A DNA stretch of 64,000 bases from Symsagittifera roscoffensis (GCF_963678635.1 NC_087064.1:25338189-25402188); one strand, 5' to 3'; positions 19,714 to 31,181 are shown, counted from the first letter of the stretch. Program-made: numbers and translations. Notes: generated by a model from the sequence alone, not told the origin.

Positions 19714-20423
19714 TTAAAGATATTCTTTTGACTTGAGCCTCACCTCCTCTGGTGTTGGCGCATTGGTTGATAGAGGTGTGTAATATGTTGCTAACATTGT
19801 TCGAAGTTCATCATTCTTCACACCGTCGATGAACTTTGAGGCTACTGCCAGGTTCATGCTCCTGTTCGACTCGTCCGGTTGGCTGCGCCTTCTTAGCATC
19901 TCCAAATTGTCTAGAAACTTGTCTATCGTCTCATCTTCTCCTTACCTCCGTTTCTCGAAGCGAATCCCAGCACCCCTGATCCAAAACGATTTAACAATAT
20001 TTCAAATATCTTCTCAGCTGTGTCCCGCTGGTATTGCTTTTTGGCCATCACACAATTTAGGGCTGTCCCTTCCAAGTTACTGGTAAGCGCACTGCATTCT
20101 TGCCTTTCTGACAAGTCCTCTTCCTCAAAATGCAGTTTCATCACTTCTATCCAGGTAAAAAAATAGCCATCAGATTCGTCTCTGTAGCATCTTGGTTTCT
20201 CAAAGACTATTCTGGACTTTTCACTACGTTCATTGGTTCTAGATAACCTAGTAAGGAATGTCTCCAAAGACCTGTTTAGGGGTTCAAAGGCTGTGGCCAT
20301 TGCTGTAGCATCTCTTGAATGCCCCGCCTGAGTATCATCGCCCCCTGATAAGGGTTCTGTATTTGGTACATCCCTTCTATCCGATTCACATGGATTGTTT
20401 TTTCCTTGGCTCACATGACTCAT
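19714..20423 (-). pseudogene. Gag capsid-like domain, A copy
   Basis: Frames 20423-19923 and 19905-19714 hold the helical gypsy-type capsid block: FFTWIEVMKLHFEEEDLSER, NCVMAKKQYQRDTAEKI, LLNRFGSGV, then NLAVASKFIDGVKNDELRTM and LATYYTPLSTNAP. The C copy has the same block at 58741-59165 and B at 30717-31181. A frameshift near 19920 breaks it. It would build the particle shell. Confidence 0.8.
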
Positions 20424-20491
20424 CCCTGGGCTTGCATGACTCTGTTCCTGGAATCATCTCTCCCAGTCGCTTGTGTGCCTTGCGTCGGTCG

Positions 20492-20908
20492 TTAATTTGA
20501 AGTCTGTCTATTGCCAGGTGAACTTCCTCTGAAGTTTGAGCCCCATGTTCTATTATCCCCTGTTGTATAGCCTGCTGAACTGCCTCTACCTATAGTGGAT
20601 CCATACCTTCTTCTCCTGTTCTGTTGGTCATTGAAGTTCACCCTCAGCTCCGTGCTGGGACCTCCCGAGTTCGGTTCCATTTCTCTTGGTCCACTCTTGC
20701 TGCCTAGTAGCCCGTCCAACCTGTCCATGATAGCCTGAGTTCGCCTCTCCATCATCGCATATATCTTTGTGTCAAGAGTCCCAAGAGACTGCTCTTGCTG
20801 AATTCTCATATTCTCTATGTCGTCTCTTAATCGTAATTCTCTCTGTTCCGCTTCTCTTGTCATTCGCGACAAGTTCTTCGCTATGTATTCATCCATTCTT
20901 TTCTTCAA
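20492..20908 (-). pseudogene. Gag coiled-coil and basic region, A copy
   Basis: A long heptad helix (MKKRMDEYIAKNLSRMTREA through GTLDTKIYAMMERRTQAI) is followed by an Arg/Gly/Asn-rich basic region (NRRRRYGSTIGRGSSAGY). C has the same pair at 57913-58494. Coiled coils before the capsid can drive Gag assembly, and the basic tail is a candidate RNA-binding segment. The breaks around 20480 and 20910 are frameshifts or stops. Confidence 0.75.
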
Positions 20909-21233
20909 GCGTTTTTCGCTTCTACCAACTTCTTATCTATTGCGGTTTTTTTCTTCCCCCATACTTTCTCTTTCAACGTGGACTGCTCTCTCTAGTTCAC
21001 TCATTCTTATGGACATCTGTTCATTTTGTGCCTATTATGTTGTTCAAGGCTTCTTCAATTGACGCTCCGTTATCCACTAGTGGCGTCACAAGTGGCGGTG
21101 CCACCCTGTCGACCCCAGGTAGCTTGGTGCGGGTCGAGATTCGGGCTTTGATTCTCTGCCTCGACGTGTTTTCATTATCTACCCCTGGATCCGCCTGTGC
21201 GTTGCTTAGCCCTGTGTTTCTATTATCCCCAGT

Positions 21234-21934
21234 TCACATTTCCGAAATCGTCATACTTACAACGTCTCTTGACTGGCCTGATGTGTTTGTGGTTTTGCTT
21301 ATTGTCCTCACTACACCAAATTGGTCCATGGTACCAGTCCCTCTGTCGGTGTATGCTTCATTCTCCTGAGTCGAACTATTGACGCTGACTTGAGATCCAA
21401 AGTCAGCTTGCTCTTCATCATCTTCTTCTTCTTCCTGAGATTCACCTTCATCGCATGTACCCACTCCCATGGTGAATGGAAAGATGTTTCAAAAAGTGTT
21501 CTTCACTCTTTCTGAAAACGATGAGGACGTTGCCGGTTTCTCTGTCACACCTGTCATCATGGTGTTGTCTGTGGGAGATCTTCTAGTTGCCACAATTTCA
21601 GTAGAGATGTCGGACAGTTCCGACATCTCCTCTCGGTCCAGTGTTCCGGTGGAAGTGGCAAAATCTTGGCCTTGCTCTACCGAGGTAGATTTACTCGCCA
21701 GCCTTCTGTTTCTTCTCCCCTCCGGTCCATGTGTTTTCTGGTTCTCATCCATGGCCTGGTCCGGATGGACCTCCACTTTTAGCATTGCTTTTCGCTCATT
21801 GTCTTCCCATTGTCGGTCCGGGTTCGTGTGATCTTTTCCACAAAAGGGTCGGTCATTGCTCTTCTCTGTTTCTCAGGTATGAATTTCCTGGAGCTATCAC
21901 CTAGCTTAGGTATCCTTGACTTGTCTAGACTCAT
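21234..21934 (-). pseudogene. Gag N terminus, A copy
   Basis: The ATG at 21934 starts MSLDKSRIPKLGDSSRKFIP, matching the C element start at 57012 (MSVDKSKIPKLSDSSNKFIP). This frame stops after about 51 codons. The protein resumes in another frame at 21785 (VEVHPDQAMDEN, matching DVEIHPNPALDEN in C, which reads through), so a frameshift occurred here. Frames 21785-21489 and 21470-21234 continue with low-complexity acidic segments (GESQEEEEDDEEQ). The C copy supports the start and shows the break is a mutation. Confidence 0.75.
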
Positions 21935-22535
21935 ATTCAATTTACCACTTCTTTTTGCCTATACACTCAATTCGATTGCTAGTGTCCTTTTATTCTGACT
22001 ACTGATAATGATAACACAACACAATAAATTCCAAAAGTTTCAATTAAAAAGTGACCACGAATTCTTGTATGTTATCACAGTACAGCGTGTATGCAATTTA
22101 TTCACAATAATTGATTATTAGTTGTAAGATGTGAAGTTAGCTCAATATGATGATATCAGTCTATTTAAAAGATAGTGTCCTCACTACCCAATCAAGCACA
22201 AACATTATTGAATTAAAACCAAAATTATTAAATTAAGAAGATTTCTATAAAACTTAAGTGTTTTGTACTTTTAGTTGGTCGCAATACAATAGTCGAGTTA
22301 GTTTTTACAGAAAGAGCTTTCCCTGCTTGGTGCTGCACCAAACAGACAAAACTTGAAGGCAGTAAATTTCTCAAGTGGGCGTCTATTGCACCCACCGAGT
22401 CCTGTGTTACCTATCTGCCTTCGGACTGCCCGAGCTAGACCTACTAAAATCCTCAGGGCAATCACTTTTCTCAAAAACGTTTTGAGTTTCAGTCCACACT
22501 AATGAGTTACACACTCTTGATCATATTAGATTTAG
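21935..22535 (-). other. Leader of the A element between LTR and gag
   Basis: This 601-base region has no supported ORF. Directly after the inferred LTR end (ACA) the minus-sense sequence is ctaaatctaatatgatcaag, which is not the TGG-type primer-binding site expected for tRNA priming. An imperfect palindrome ggtgcagcacc lies near 22332. Either the LTR boundary has been altered by recombination or priming is unusual. Confidence 0.55.
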
Positions 22536-22684
22536 TGTCGCGAATGTCCGAGTTTAGACCTGCTTTGTTTTGATTCTGTTTTTTACAAAATGCAAGTTAC
22601 AGTGCAGTCACTGGTTCCCAGCCTATCTCTTAATAACCTAATACCTTTAACTACTTTTTATTCTGTTGTCTTCTTAAGTTTTGA

Positions 22685-22862
22685 CAAAATAATACCCCTC
22701 CGGATTGACAAAAATTGGACCCCTCCGGATTGGCAAAATTGCGACCCCTCCAAATTGGCAAAACTGGACCCCTTCGGATTGGTAAAATTGCGACCCCTCC
22801 GGATTGGGACCCCTCCTGTTTTGTAAAAATTTAGACCCCTCCGGATTGGGACCCCTCCGGGT
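22685..22862 (+). repeat. Short tandem array of CCCCTCCGGATTG-type units
   Basis: About seven degenerate units of roughly 20-30 bases share the core cccctccggattg followed by a variable A-rich tail (acaaaaattgga, gcaaaattgcga). The array recurs at 32110-32285 and 42648-42815 with the LTR copies. Related ccttccggattg motifs occur further along the LTR (near 22905, 22980 and 23520-23560). Confidence 0.75.
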
Positions 22863-23754
22863 TTGTAAAGATAGCTTTTCAGAGGCTTTCTAAATTTCCA
22901 ACCTATACCCTTCCGGATATGTTCTCCGATGCTATTATGATGTTTGAATCAGCTAGGAGGGGTGTGTCAACCTTCCCTAGACCCTTCCGGATTGAAGTTA
23001 AGCCTCTTATTCGACGATTCATCCTAAAGAATAGTACCAAAGGTAGAGACGGTGAAATCGGGTTTACCTATTATACTAGCACAGTTACAATGTAACTCAC
23101 TAATTTAGCGCTTTTTTCCGTTTCAAAAAATATCGATATCTCAAAGATCGCGATTTGGGGGGTATCAAAATATTGCTATTTTGACCCTAAAACCCGATCC
23201 GCTTGCTAGGTTTTTCACTGAAAAACGATATAGGAGTATTAATATAGGCTGTATAAGTAATAATACTAGTAATACTATGACCCTACGGGTTTGTTCAATA
23301 TCCGAATTAGGGTGCTTAACTCGGAAATTTGCAGTTCGTTGAAGGGTCACTACAGTGCAGCACTGTCGAGCCACCCACAGATTACTACCTTTTTTTTGTA
23401 CCAAAAGGGATACAAAACTTGTTAACGATGCCCAACAGTCGACTGTTGTTGTCGTTGAGCCCCCTCTTGTCACTCCTTGTACTGCTTGCCGGATCAGTCT
23501 TCTTCACTAATCCCGAGATCCTTCCGGATTGAGCGCGAATCAGCAGACCCTTCCGGATTGAGCGCAAATTAGCATTAACGTGCTTAAATACTCATATAAC
23601 CCTATAGTACACGCTTCACAAACAGGCCACAAAAATGATCGTAACGATCCTGATTGATATAAATGCCTGTAACAACAATATATCTATCAACAACAAACGG
23701 GAGGGTCGGATCACATCTTGTCTGGGGGATGATTTCTACTGATTTTTTACTGTT

Positions 23755-24600
23755 TTCTTACTGTTTTTTGTTTTTTTTTTTTGTTTTTTTTTTGTATTTT
23801 GTTTTTCTTTGGTACAATACTACTTTTTGTTTGGTTTTTTATATATCTTAAAGTATTTTTGGTCACAAACCTCTCAGGGAACGAGGGGACGGCCGATCAC
23901 CCCACCCTACCTGGAACGTGAATTTTTGGTCTTAACTAGGTTAAAAAGCTATTCTTGGGAATCCGGAAGGCTTCCACATTCCGAACTACCCTTGCATCCC
24001 GGCGGTTAGGGCCTATTAAGGGCGTTATTATGAGCATCGGCTCGGCGCGGAGTGCTCTTTAAGGGTTCTGCCGGTCATGATGTTAAAAAAAATACCACAC
24101 AGGAGCGCCATAAAAACATCTATGTAACATTCGCCCGGAAGTACATATCGACTTAAAATAAAGCTAGGTTGTTTTTTTTTTTACTGTTTTTTGTTTTCTT
24201 TTTTCGGTTATTTTTTTATGTATTTTGTTTTTCTTTGGTACTATACTACTTTTTGTTTGGTTTTTTATATATCTTAAAGTATTTTTGGTCACAAACCTCT
24301 CGGGGAACGAGGGGACGGCCGATCACCCCACCCTTCCTGGAACGTGAATTTTTGGTCTCAACTAGGTTAAAAAGCTATTCTTGGGAATCCGGAAGGCTTC
24401 CGCGTTCCGAACCACCCTTCCATCCCGGCGGTTAGGGCCTATTAAGGGCGTTATTATGAGCATCGGCTCGGCGCGGAGTGCTCATTAAGGGTTCTGCCGG
24501 TCATGATATTAAAAAAGAATACCGCCCAGGAGCGCCATAAAAACATCTATGTAACATTCGCCCGGAAGTACATATCGACGGAAAATAAAACTAGGTTGTA
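23755..24600. repeat. Direct duplication of about 420 bases inside the A-family LTR
   Basis: The block from the T-rich tract (about 23755) through the ggaagtacatatcgac motif is repeated from about 24170. Shared landmarks are catcggctcggcgcggagtg (24036 and 24461) and atcttaaagtatttttggtc (23846 and 24271). The LTR at 31956-34245 has one unit only, so this is a recent expansion. No gene. Confidence 0.75.
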
Positions 24601-25373
24601 AAACGACTGGCCAGCGTCTAAACAAAGCTCTACATGCTTTTCACCGTCTCTACCAAAGCCAGTTCTTTTGGTGGTCTTTCTAACATCGGGTCGACAAAAA
24701 TGTTACTGCTTTCGGCTTCGGTCAAAACAGTCAAAATAACTTGTTAACATGCAAAACTAGTGAGCTCAAGGCTGGGTCTCAGTATCCCCAGACCACGAGG
24801 TCACTACTAAAAACAGGGCTACTACGATTCGTTATATTACTATTGTACACCCTAAAATAACACCCTTATCTCCTCTCCGGAAGGCTGGTTTCTACCCTTC
24901 ACCGTTGTTGTGAATGGCCTTGCAACGATTGTAGCCACACAATCGTTGCAGCTCGGAGCGGTCTCTGCTAATACTCTGTCGTATTTTAATTTTTCTCTCT
25001 TCGCAACGTATCTCGTTGTTCTGTTTTTATTTTGGATTTCTTCAAAAATGGCCGTTTTTGACGTTTCTCAGAAGTGTGACATCACAATTCGAATTTTTAA
25101 AATTTTAGAAATTACGAAAACTTCAGCCTTCACGATTTTTCCAATCGTCTGAATAACACTGCTAATCCTCCAAAACTGCTAATTCGGAAGGTTAGCTGCT
25201 AGCCCTTCATAACCGTCTTTTTATCAATTCTGGTCGAATGTCACATCTGGGTATACTGAGACCCAGCCAGCTATGAGCTCACTAACTTGGCATATAACTA
25301 AATTATTTTGCGCGGTATCGCCAATAACCTTTATTAGTAATGAACTTGTTGACCCAATTTTAATGGAACACAC

Positions 25374-26515
25374 TGTGCCAGTCGGTCATATTTCGAAGTT
25401 TGACCTTGAGAAAACGTTTAGTCTTGATTTTGGGGTGAAATGCAATTTTTTAAAAATATAGAATTGAGCATGTCATGCTCAAGCTTCTCGCGACAACTTA
25501 AAATACCAAGATAAGACAACTGCAAAAACAAGATCAGAAGATTCGAACTACAATCGCGGCAAAGTAGTCAAAAAATAGCAGTGGAAAATTGCTATTCGCA
25601 ATTTCTAAAACATTAGTCGAACAAGAGTAGAGCTGTCTTATTCTTGGCAGAAGACGGAAAGTGATCGCGAGTGGAGGAGAAATAATTTAGAGTGGACCAG
25701 GGTGAACATTTGGTGAAAAGGTGGACAGCTGAAGCTGCCCAATGGTCCAGACCAAAAACTTGTTTCTTGAGTTAAAACTTGCTTATTTCAAAATTCTCGA
25801 GTTCAACTTAATTACCCAATCAATTCTAGAGTTGCTTTATAATTTGGTTACTCGATTCTAGAGGTGTTGTCGGTATGTGAGTACCTAATTTATTTTTCTT
25901 GAGTGTGTTTTATTTTGTTATGTTGAGTTAGGGAGAGATTTTAAGTTGATCCATCTGAAAAGGATCAAAGGTCCACTGTCTAATGAAAAGTAACTATCCA
26001 TAAGGTTTCGACACTGTTTTTAATGGCGTTTGCGTATTTTGGGTATTTCGAGACCTGAGTATGGGGGTGTTCATATTTTCTAGAATGGAGGGAGGGGGGT
26101 AGTTTTGTAGTGGCCTTTAAGCTGTAAGGCGGGTTTTAGTCTCATGTCGCAAATGAACCGAATTGGCTCCGACCACTTGAGATAGAAAAACGCAATAGAT
26201 AGTGTCCCTGACTCTTGAGCCAATATTTATTCGGCCTATTTTTCTTTAGTCTCATATGTGACTTAAGTAGGCGACTGTTACATAGCGTTTTTGTGGCGCT
26301 CCTGGGTGCTTTTACGACATCAAGACTACGGGATCCAACCCACTTGACACAGCTCCGGGCTACATGCCGATCCTAGAGTACCTGTGGTCTGGTTCAATGA
26401 GAACGTGTTCACCTTCTGGTTGTACCGTGACAGCTTTTTAAGAAAACTCGAGAAAAATTCCCGGTGCGCTTTCCGAAACGAGGCCTAGCTAACCGAGTAT
26501 TGGTGGCCACTGGCG
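25374..26515 (+). repeat. B-family LTR, outer copy
   Basis: This begins TGTGCCAGTCGGTCATATTTC and aligns with the B 3' LTR at 55028 (TGTTCCGTCCGGTCATATTTG), which directly follows a polypurine tract. Internal landmarks are gagcatgtcatgctcaag, gctgcccaatggtccag and ctcatatgtgactt. The right limit is approximate. A second copy lies 1.9 kb downstream at 27246. A 128-base segment before it (25246-25373) is conserved before each copy but has no gene. Confidence 0.65.
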
Positions 26516-27245
26516 GGACAAAAAACGAGTAAAAGAGAAAAAGCGAAAAAGGACCAAAAAATGATATAAGCACAACAAAAAAGACAGTGCTTTTGACTTC
26601 CAGATTAGGTAGCTCAAACCTTTATATTAAATAAAATAGTATACCCATTCTTATTTCCAACAAAAAGGGTCGTCTCGATCAAATTAGCAACGTTGTACAG
26701 GTGCCCAAGTGTGGAGCCCAAGTGTGTTATAATTAAAAACATTAGCGGAAGAGCAGTCCGAGTTGTAACGATTGTGCAGCTCCAACCGTTATGGAGCAAC
26801 TCCCGAGATGAGAAGGGCTGCTGGGAGGATTTTGCTGCCCTTCCTGGTCGTCGAGAAGACATCTCTTCGGCTGGAATCAAGAATCCGGAAGGCTTTCGGC
26901 AACAGACTAAATGATTGATTTTAACAACTTTCAGCTTCCTGGTATGTCCTAAATTGAATTAAATAACATCAAGTTCATTTATAGATGATGAGAAGCCAGG
27001 AGTCGAGGGAAAGGGTTGATCCATCTCTGATGGATATAATGATTTTTATCTGTTGAATAAAAATAATAGTAATATGATAAGTAAACAGTAGCCCTGTTTT
27101 TAGGAGTGACCTCGTGGTCTGGGTAAACTGAGACCCAGCCAGCTGTGAGCTCACTAATTTGGCATATAACTAAATTAATTTGCGCGGTTTTGCCAATAGC
27201 CTTTATTAGTAATGAATTTGTTGACCCAATTTTAAGGAACCACAC
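26516..27245 (+). repeat. A-family LTR fragment in forward orientation between two B-family LTRs
   Basis: The part at about 26740-27120 is close to 1990-2385 (shared gttatggagcaactcccgag and ctctgatggatataa). It ends in a hairpin-forming segment, gacctcgtggtctgggtaaa and gagacccagccagctgtgag, that mirrors the opposite-strand LTR arm. The rest (26516-26740 and 27120-27245) is unassigned repeat sequence. No gene. Confidence 0.55.
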
Positions 27246-28320
27246 TGTGCCAGTCGGTCATATTTCGAAGATTGACCTTGAGAAAACGTTTAGTCTTGAT
27301 TTTGGGGTGAAATGCAATTTTAAAAAAATTCGAATTGAGCATGTCATGCTCAAGTTTCTCGCGACAACTGAAAATACCAAAAAAAAAATAAGATCAGAAG
27401 ATTCGAACTACAATCGCGGCAAAGTAGTCAAAAAATAGCAGTGGGAAATTGCTATTCGCAATTTCTAATACAATTGTCAAACAAGAGTAGAGCTGTCTTA
27501 TTCTTGGCAGAAGACGGAAAGTGATCGAGAGGGGAGAAGAAATAAGTTAGAGTGAACCAGAGTGAGTCTTCGGTGAAAAGGTGGACAGCTGAAGCTGCCC
27601 AATGGTCCAGGCCAAAAACTTGTTTCTTGAGTTAAAACATGTATTATTGAAACTTCTCGAGTTTGACTTAATTACCCAATCAATTGCTTTATTCTAGAGT
27701 TGCTTTATACTTTGGTTACTCGATTTTAGGTTGATCCATCTGAAATGGATCAAAGGTCCACTTTCTAATGAAAAGTAACTATTCATTAGGTTTCGACCCT
27801 GTTTTTAACGGGGCGTTCGCGTATTTTGGGTATTTTGAGACCTGAGTGTGGGGGCGTTCATACTTTCTAAAGTGGGGGGGGGGGCTATTTTGGCCTTTAA
27901 GCTGTATTTTGGCCTTTAAGCTGTAAGGCGGGTGGTTTTAGTCTCATGTCGCAAGTGAAACGAATTGGCGCCGACCACTTGAGGTAGAAAACACAAGAGA
28001 TATTGTCCCTGACTCTTGAGCCAAAGGTTATTGGGCCTATTTTGCCTTAAACTCATATGTGACTTAAGAGGCGACTGCTACATAGTGTTTTTGTGGCGCT
28101 TCTGGGTGCTTTAATGACATCAAGACTACGGGATCAAACCCACTTGACACAACTCCGGGCTACATGCCCATTCTAGAGTACCGGTGGTACGGTTCAACGG
28201 GAACGTGTTCATCTTCTGGTTGTACGGTGATTGTATTTTAAGAAAACTCTAGAAAAATTCCCGGTGCGCTTTCCGAAACGAGGCCTAGCTAACCAAGTAA
28301 TGGGGACCAATGGAGGACAA
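27246..28320 (+). repeat. B-family LTR, inner copy (likely functional 5' LTR)
   Basis: This begins TGTGCCAGTCGGTC and lies immediately upstream of the B leader and gag. It aligns with 25374-26515 and with the 3' LTR at 55028. An AATAAG/AATAAA variant follows gagaagaa near 27540 and could serve as a poly(A) signal in other copies. A G-run and a 24-base duplication (ttttggcctttaagctgta) occur near 27880-27925. The 3' boundary near 28320 is uncertain: a ccaatggagg at 28312 could be the CA-TGG junction with a primer-binding site. Confidence 0.6.
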
Positions 28321-29389
28321 AAAACAGGTAAAAGGAATACCCCATAAGATCGCTAGTAGGGGGAGGAAAAACGCGTGACAGTCAGGTACCAGACATTTTT
28401 TACGAAAGATGGCATAGGTCGCCTATGAATTTTAGGTATACTTAACTTTCTGGTTTTTGTAATTTTTTTTTATTGGAATTTTCAAAATTTTTATGTTTTT
28501 AGCCAGATTTCAGAGAATTTTAATGAATCGGCTAAAATTACAGACTAACAAACAAGTCGTGCTTAGACTTGCATCCGATTGAAACAGGGAAGGTAATTTT
28601 AGGGGACTTAGTAAAGAACAATTTGGTGAACAGAATTGGGGTTTGGTATTATTTTTTATACTAGAGCTCTAGAGGTGGTACTGGGATAGTGGATCAGGTA
28701 TCCCAAAAGTCGACATAAGGCACAGGGGATTTCTTCAATCAGGCGAAAAAACACTTGAGCCACAAGGTGGGAAGAAGTACAAGAGTCTTGCCGGCAGTCT
28801 TGGAATAGTGATCTAAGTGTCCCTACACTTGGGTCTTGGGATAGTGATCTAAGTATCCCAACACTTTAGCGAAAGGTCGTAGGAGGGTTCAGAAAAGTCC
28901 TGGGACAGCAACGAAGTGTACCAACACTTGAGCGAAGGGTCCTAGGAGAGTTCAGAAAAGTCCTGGGACAGCAACGAAGGGTACCAACACCTGAGTGAAG
29001 GGTCCTAGGAGGGTGAGGAAAAGTCGTTCAGAAAAGTCCTGGGAGTGTAACGAAATCTCCCAACACTTGAGCGAAGGGTCCTGGGAGGGTACATAAGTGT
29101 ACTAGGACAGAGCCAAAGTACACCAAGACCCATCGAAGTATCCCAACGCTTGAGCGAAGGGTCCTAGGAAAATATCAAGAAATCCTGGGACAGTACTAAA
29201 GCTTCCCAAAACTAGAACGAAGGGTCCTAAGGCCTGAAACTGATTAGGACTCAAAACTGATTTAGTCTAATTTGACTGGTTTTCATTTTTATTACATTAG
29301 GTCATTTTCTAATAACTTCAATCAATTTTTACAGTAGGGACTTGTAAAAAATAAAATTTTAGTTGAAGAAAATTGTAAATATAAAAATC
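28321..29389 (+). other. B leader, first copy, with minisatellite
   Basis: This is untranslated sequence between LTR and gag. From about 28795 to 29235 it is a degenerate tandem array with units of about 60 bases containing cacttgagcgaagggtccta and aaaagtcctgggacagcaac. I count about six recognisable units. The same array is found before the second gag copy at about 37810-38310, with one extra unit. No ORF is supported. The array could act in packaging or translation control, or be neutral. Confidence 0.7.
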
Positions 29390-30711
29390 ATGAAGAGAAA
29401 TAGCGTATACATAGCTAAAAGAAGGAGAAGAAGACTTAAGCAAAACCAGACCGCAACGCAAAAGAAACCAACACCAAAAAATCCGAGAGTAATGAGGAAG
29501 AATATTTCAGTGAATATGGTCAGCACAAGAAGCAACAAGGAACAGAAGGCGAAAGAAAAAACAAGGGAAGAACAAATCATACCAGCAAAAAAGACTGAGC
29601 TAGAAACACCAGATCAAAGTATATATGGAATTGAACGGAGGGAAACGGAGTCAACACCGATGCCAAATACAGAAGAACAAGAAAAAATCACCATAGAGTT
29701 CTCACCAATAGGCAACGGAGACAAAGCGACCAACATACCGAATACGATAAAAGACGACTCAGAAACGAAGCGAACGTCATTTACCGAGAGGATTGCTGCG
29801 ATGTTCGGAATAAAGCCAAGAGAGAAGGAGGAGATAACGACAGTGACTGAGAAAAGCAAAACCTTTGGGACAGTTTCGACGATAACGACGGAAACCAGGA
29901 AGGATAAAGAGGAAGCCACGCATGAAGCAACAGCTTGCCAAGATAAACGAGCTGATGGATTTAGAACAACTTCAGTAGAGCTGGGAGACTTAGTGACAAA
30001 GTTAAATGAAATAGACAAAAAGTTTAAGTGCATTGAGGAGGACCGCCAAGAACTGAAAAAGGAAAAAAAACACAACAGAAACGAGAACTGGATAACTATT
30101 ACGTCTTAGCAAGGGCCACGGAAGAAAAACTACAGCATATGTCGGACAAAGTAGAGGCTACCGACAAAGAGCGAGAGAAACATATCATGAAGGATCTGGA
30201 AGAAATGAAGAAACGGTATGATACCGTGAATGAGAAGTTGTGGAATCTAGCGACCAGAATGGCTATAATGAGCAAGGATAAAGCTGAAAAATCTTATGCC
30301 ATACAGTCCAAACTGGATGCAATCTTGAGAAACTCTATAGCACAAGATGAATTAGTGACAGACAAACCACAGGGAACTAGAAGCGACTTTGTAGAAAAAC
30401 AACGGAAGAAAAGGGAGTCTACACCGTTACCCCGGATTGCAATGAGCATAGGGGCAGTAGGGTCTAAGACTACTATGAAGGGTGGAACCTCAAACTCGAC
30501 GAATGCACCGGGGGGCCCGAGTACACACACAAGTCTAACACCCGACACCATGACGTGGGCGAGTACCTGGGAAATGATGAACAGAAAATTTGAGGCATTT
30601 GCAACAAGGAATACAGATTCGAGTGACAGAGGAATTGGTAAATCCAGAAAGACCTTCAAGAAATCAAAAGATTTTAAAGCGACTCAGATGGCTGCATTGA
30701 CACCTGGGTAG
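29390..30711 (+). pseudogene. B Gag N-terminal half, copy 1
   Basis: The likely start is ATG at 29390 (MKRNSVYIAKRRRRRLKQNQ). The frame runs to 30109 and is highly basic, then acidic, ending in a coiled-coil-like stretch (LVTKLNEIDKKFKCIEEDRQ). It breaks at an A8 run near 30064. The next frame (about 30065-30711) continues the helix (MKKRYDTVNEKLWNLATRMA) and a Ser/Thr/Gly-rich linker. This matches the layout of A Gag, but the sequence is too diverged for confident alignment. Copies 2 and 3 have A10 and A8 at the same place. Confidence 0.7.
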
Positions 30712-31181
30712 AGGTTTTGAGGCTACATCTAGAACATGACAACTTGAATGACGAAAGGCAGGCCTGCACAGCAATACTAAATAACCTAGAAGGCACAACA
30801 CTAAAATGCGTGTTAGCAAAGAAAGAGGAGGAGCGTGATACAGCGGACAAAATCATTGAGGTACTGTTGAATCAATTCGAATCAGGAACGAAAGGTCATC
30901 AAGCGATGATGGGATTTGAAAAAAGAAGACAAAGCGAAGACGAACCAATCGATCAATTCCTGGATGATTTTGAGAGCTTGAGGAGAAGAAGCGACTCGGA
31001 AGAATCGACGAACAGAAGAAACTTCAGCATCGCTTCAAAGTTTATAGACGGGGTGAGAAGTGACGACTGGAGAACGATATTAGCAACGTATTATACACTA
31101 TCAAAAGATAATGCACCAATCCCAGAAGAGATCAGACAAAAGTCAGGAAAGTACATGTTGATGAATCCAAAAAAGAACTAA
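30680..31181 (+). pseudogene. B Gag capsid-like domain, copy 1
   Basis: The best frame reads DTWVEVLRLHLEHDNLNDER, then KCVLAKKEEERDTADKI, VLLNQFESGTKGHQAMMGFE and ASKFIDGVRSDDWRTILATY, block for block the same as A capsid (TWIEVMKLHFEEEDLSER, NCVMAKKQYQRDTAEKI). A frame change near 30675 separates it from the preceding linker. The plus-strand ORF convention that starts at 30717 is only part of it. Present also at 39754-40218 and 41250-41714. Confidence 0.8.

Larger units (their letters stand above)
2386..25245 (-). mobile_element. A element: giant Ty3/gypsy-type LTR retrotransposon with an extra cistron
   Basis: Read on the minus strand the order is 5' LTR (25245-22536), leader (22535-21935), gag with coiled coil, capsid-like block and two CCHC knuckles, protease, RT with YVDD, RNase H, integrase, GPY/F, macro-like domain (to 12536), gap, second cistron (12179-3400), short 3' UTR and truncated LTR. 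The internal part is about 19.4 kb, far above the 5-7 kb usual for Ty3/gypsy. The order RT-RNase H-integrase places it in that class. Stops and frameshifts occur throughout, so it is probably not autonomous now. No env-like protein with a signal peptide or membrane anchor is seen. Confidence 0.8.
22536..25245 (-). repeat. A-family LTR (5' LTR of the minus-strand element), about 2.7 kb
   Basis: In minus sense it begins TGTGACATTCGACC (edge at 25245, as at 1065) and ends CGACATTCGCGACA-like (edge at 22536), giving the TG...CA form of LTRs. The same left edge occurs at 31956 and 42489 and the same right edge at 34245. It contains the CCCCTCCGGATTG repeats (22685-22860) and an internal direct duplication (about 23755-24600). 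The copy at 31956-34245 lacks one of those two units and is 420 bases shorter. Short ORFs inside are chance. Confidence 0.65.

Noticed and set aside
20767-21369. 200-codon hydrophobic plus-strand ORF that looks like a membrane or env protein
   Set aside because: It is antisense to the A gag coiled coil and linker. No signal peptide, cysteine pattern or fusion peptide-like segment supports an env gene.
22320-22345. Palindrome ggtgcagcacc with a nearby tgg as a primer-binding site
   Set aside because: It is about 200 bases away from the LTR edge, whereas a primer-binding site should lie within a few bases of it.
28795-29235. CRISPR-like array
   Set aside because: The units are degenerate throughout, without constant repeats separated by unique spacers, and the context is a eukaryotic retroelement leader.
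29614-30075. Minus-strand ORF with membrane-like composition (and its copy at 38694-39194)
   Set aside because: Antisense to the highly charged B gag. Duplicated only because gag is duplicated.
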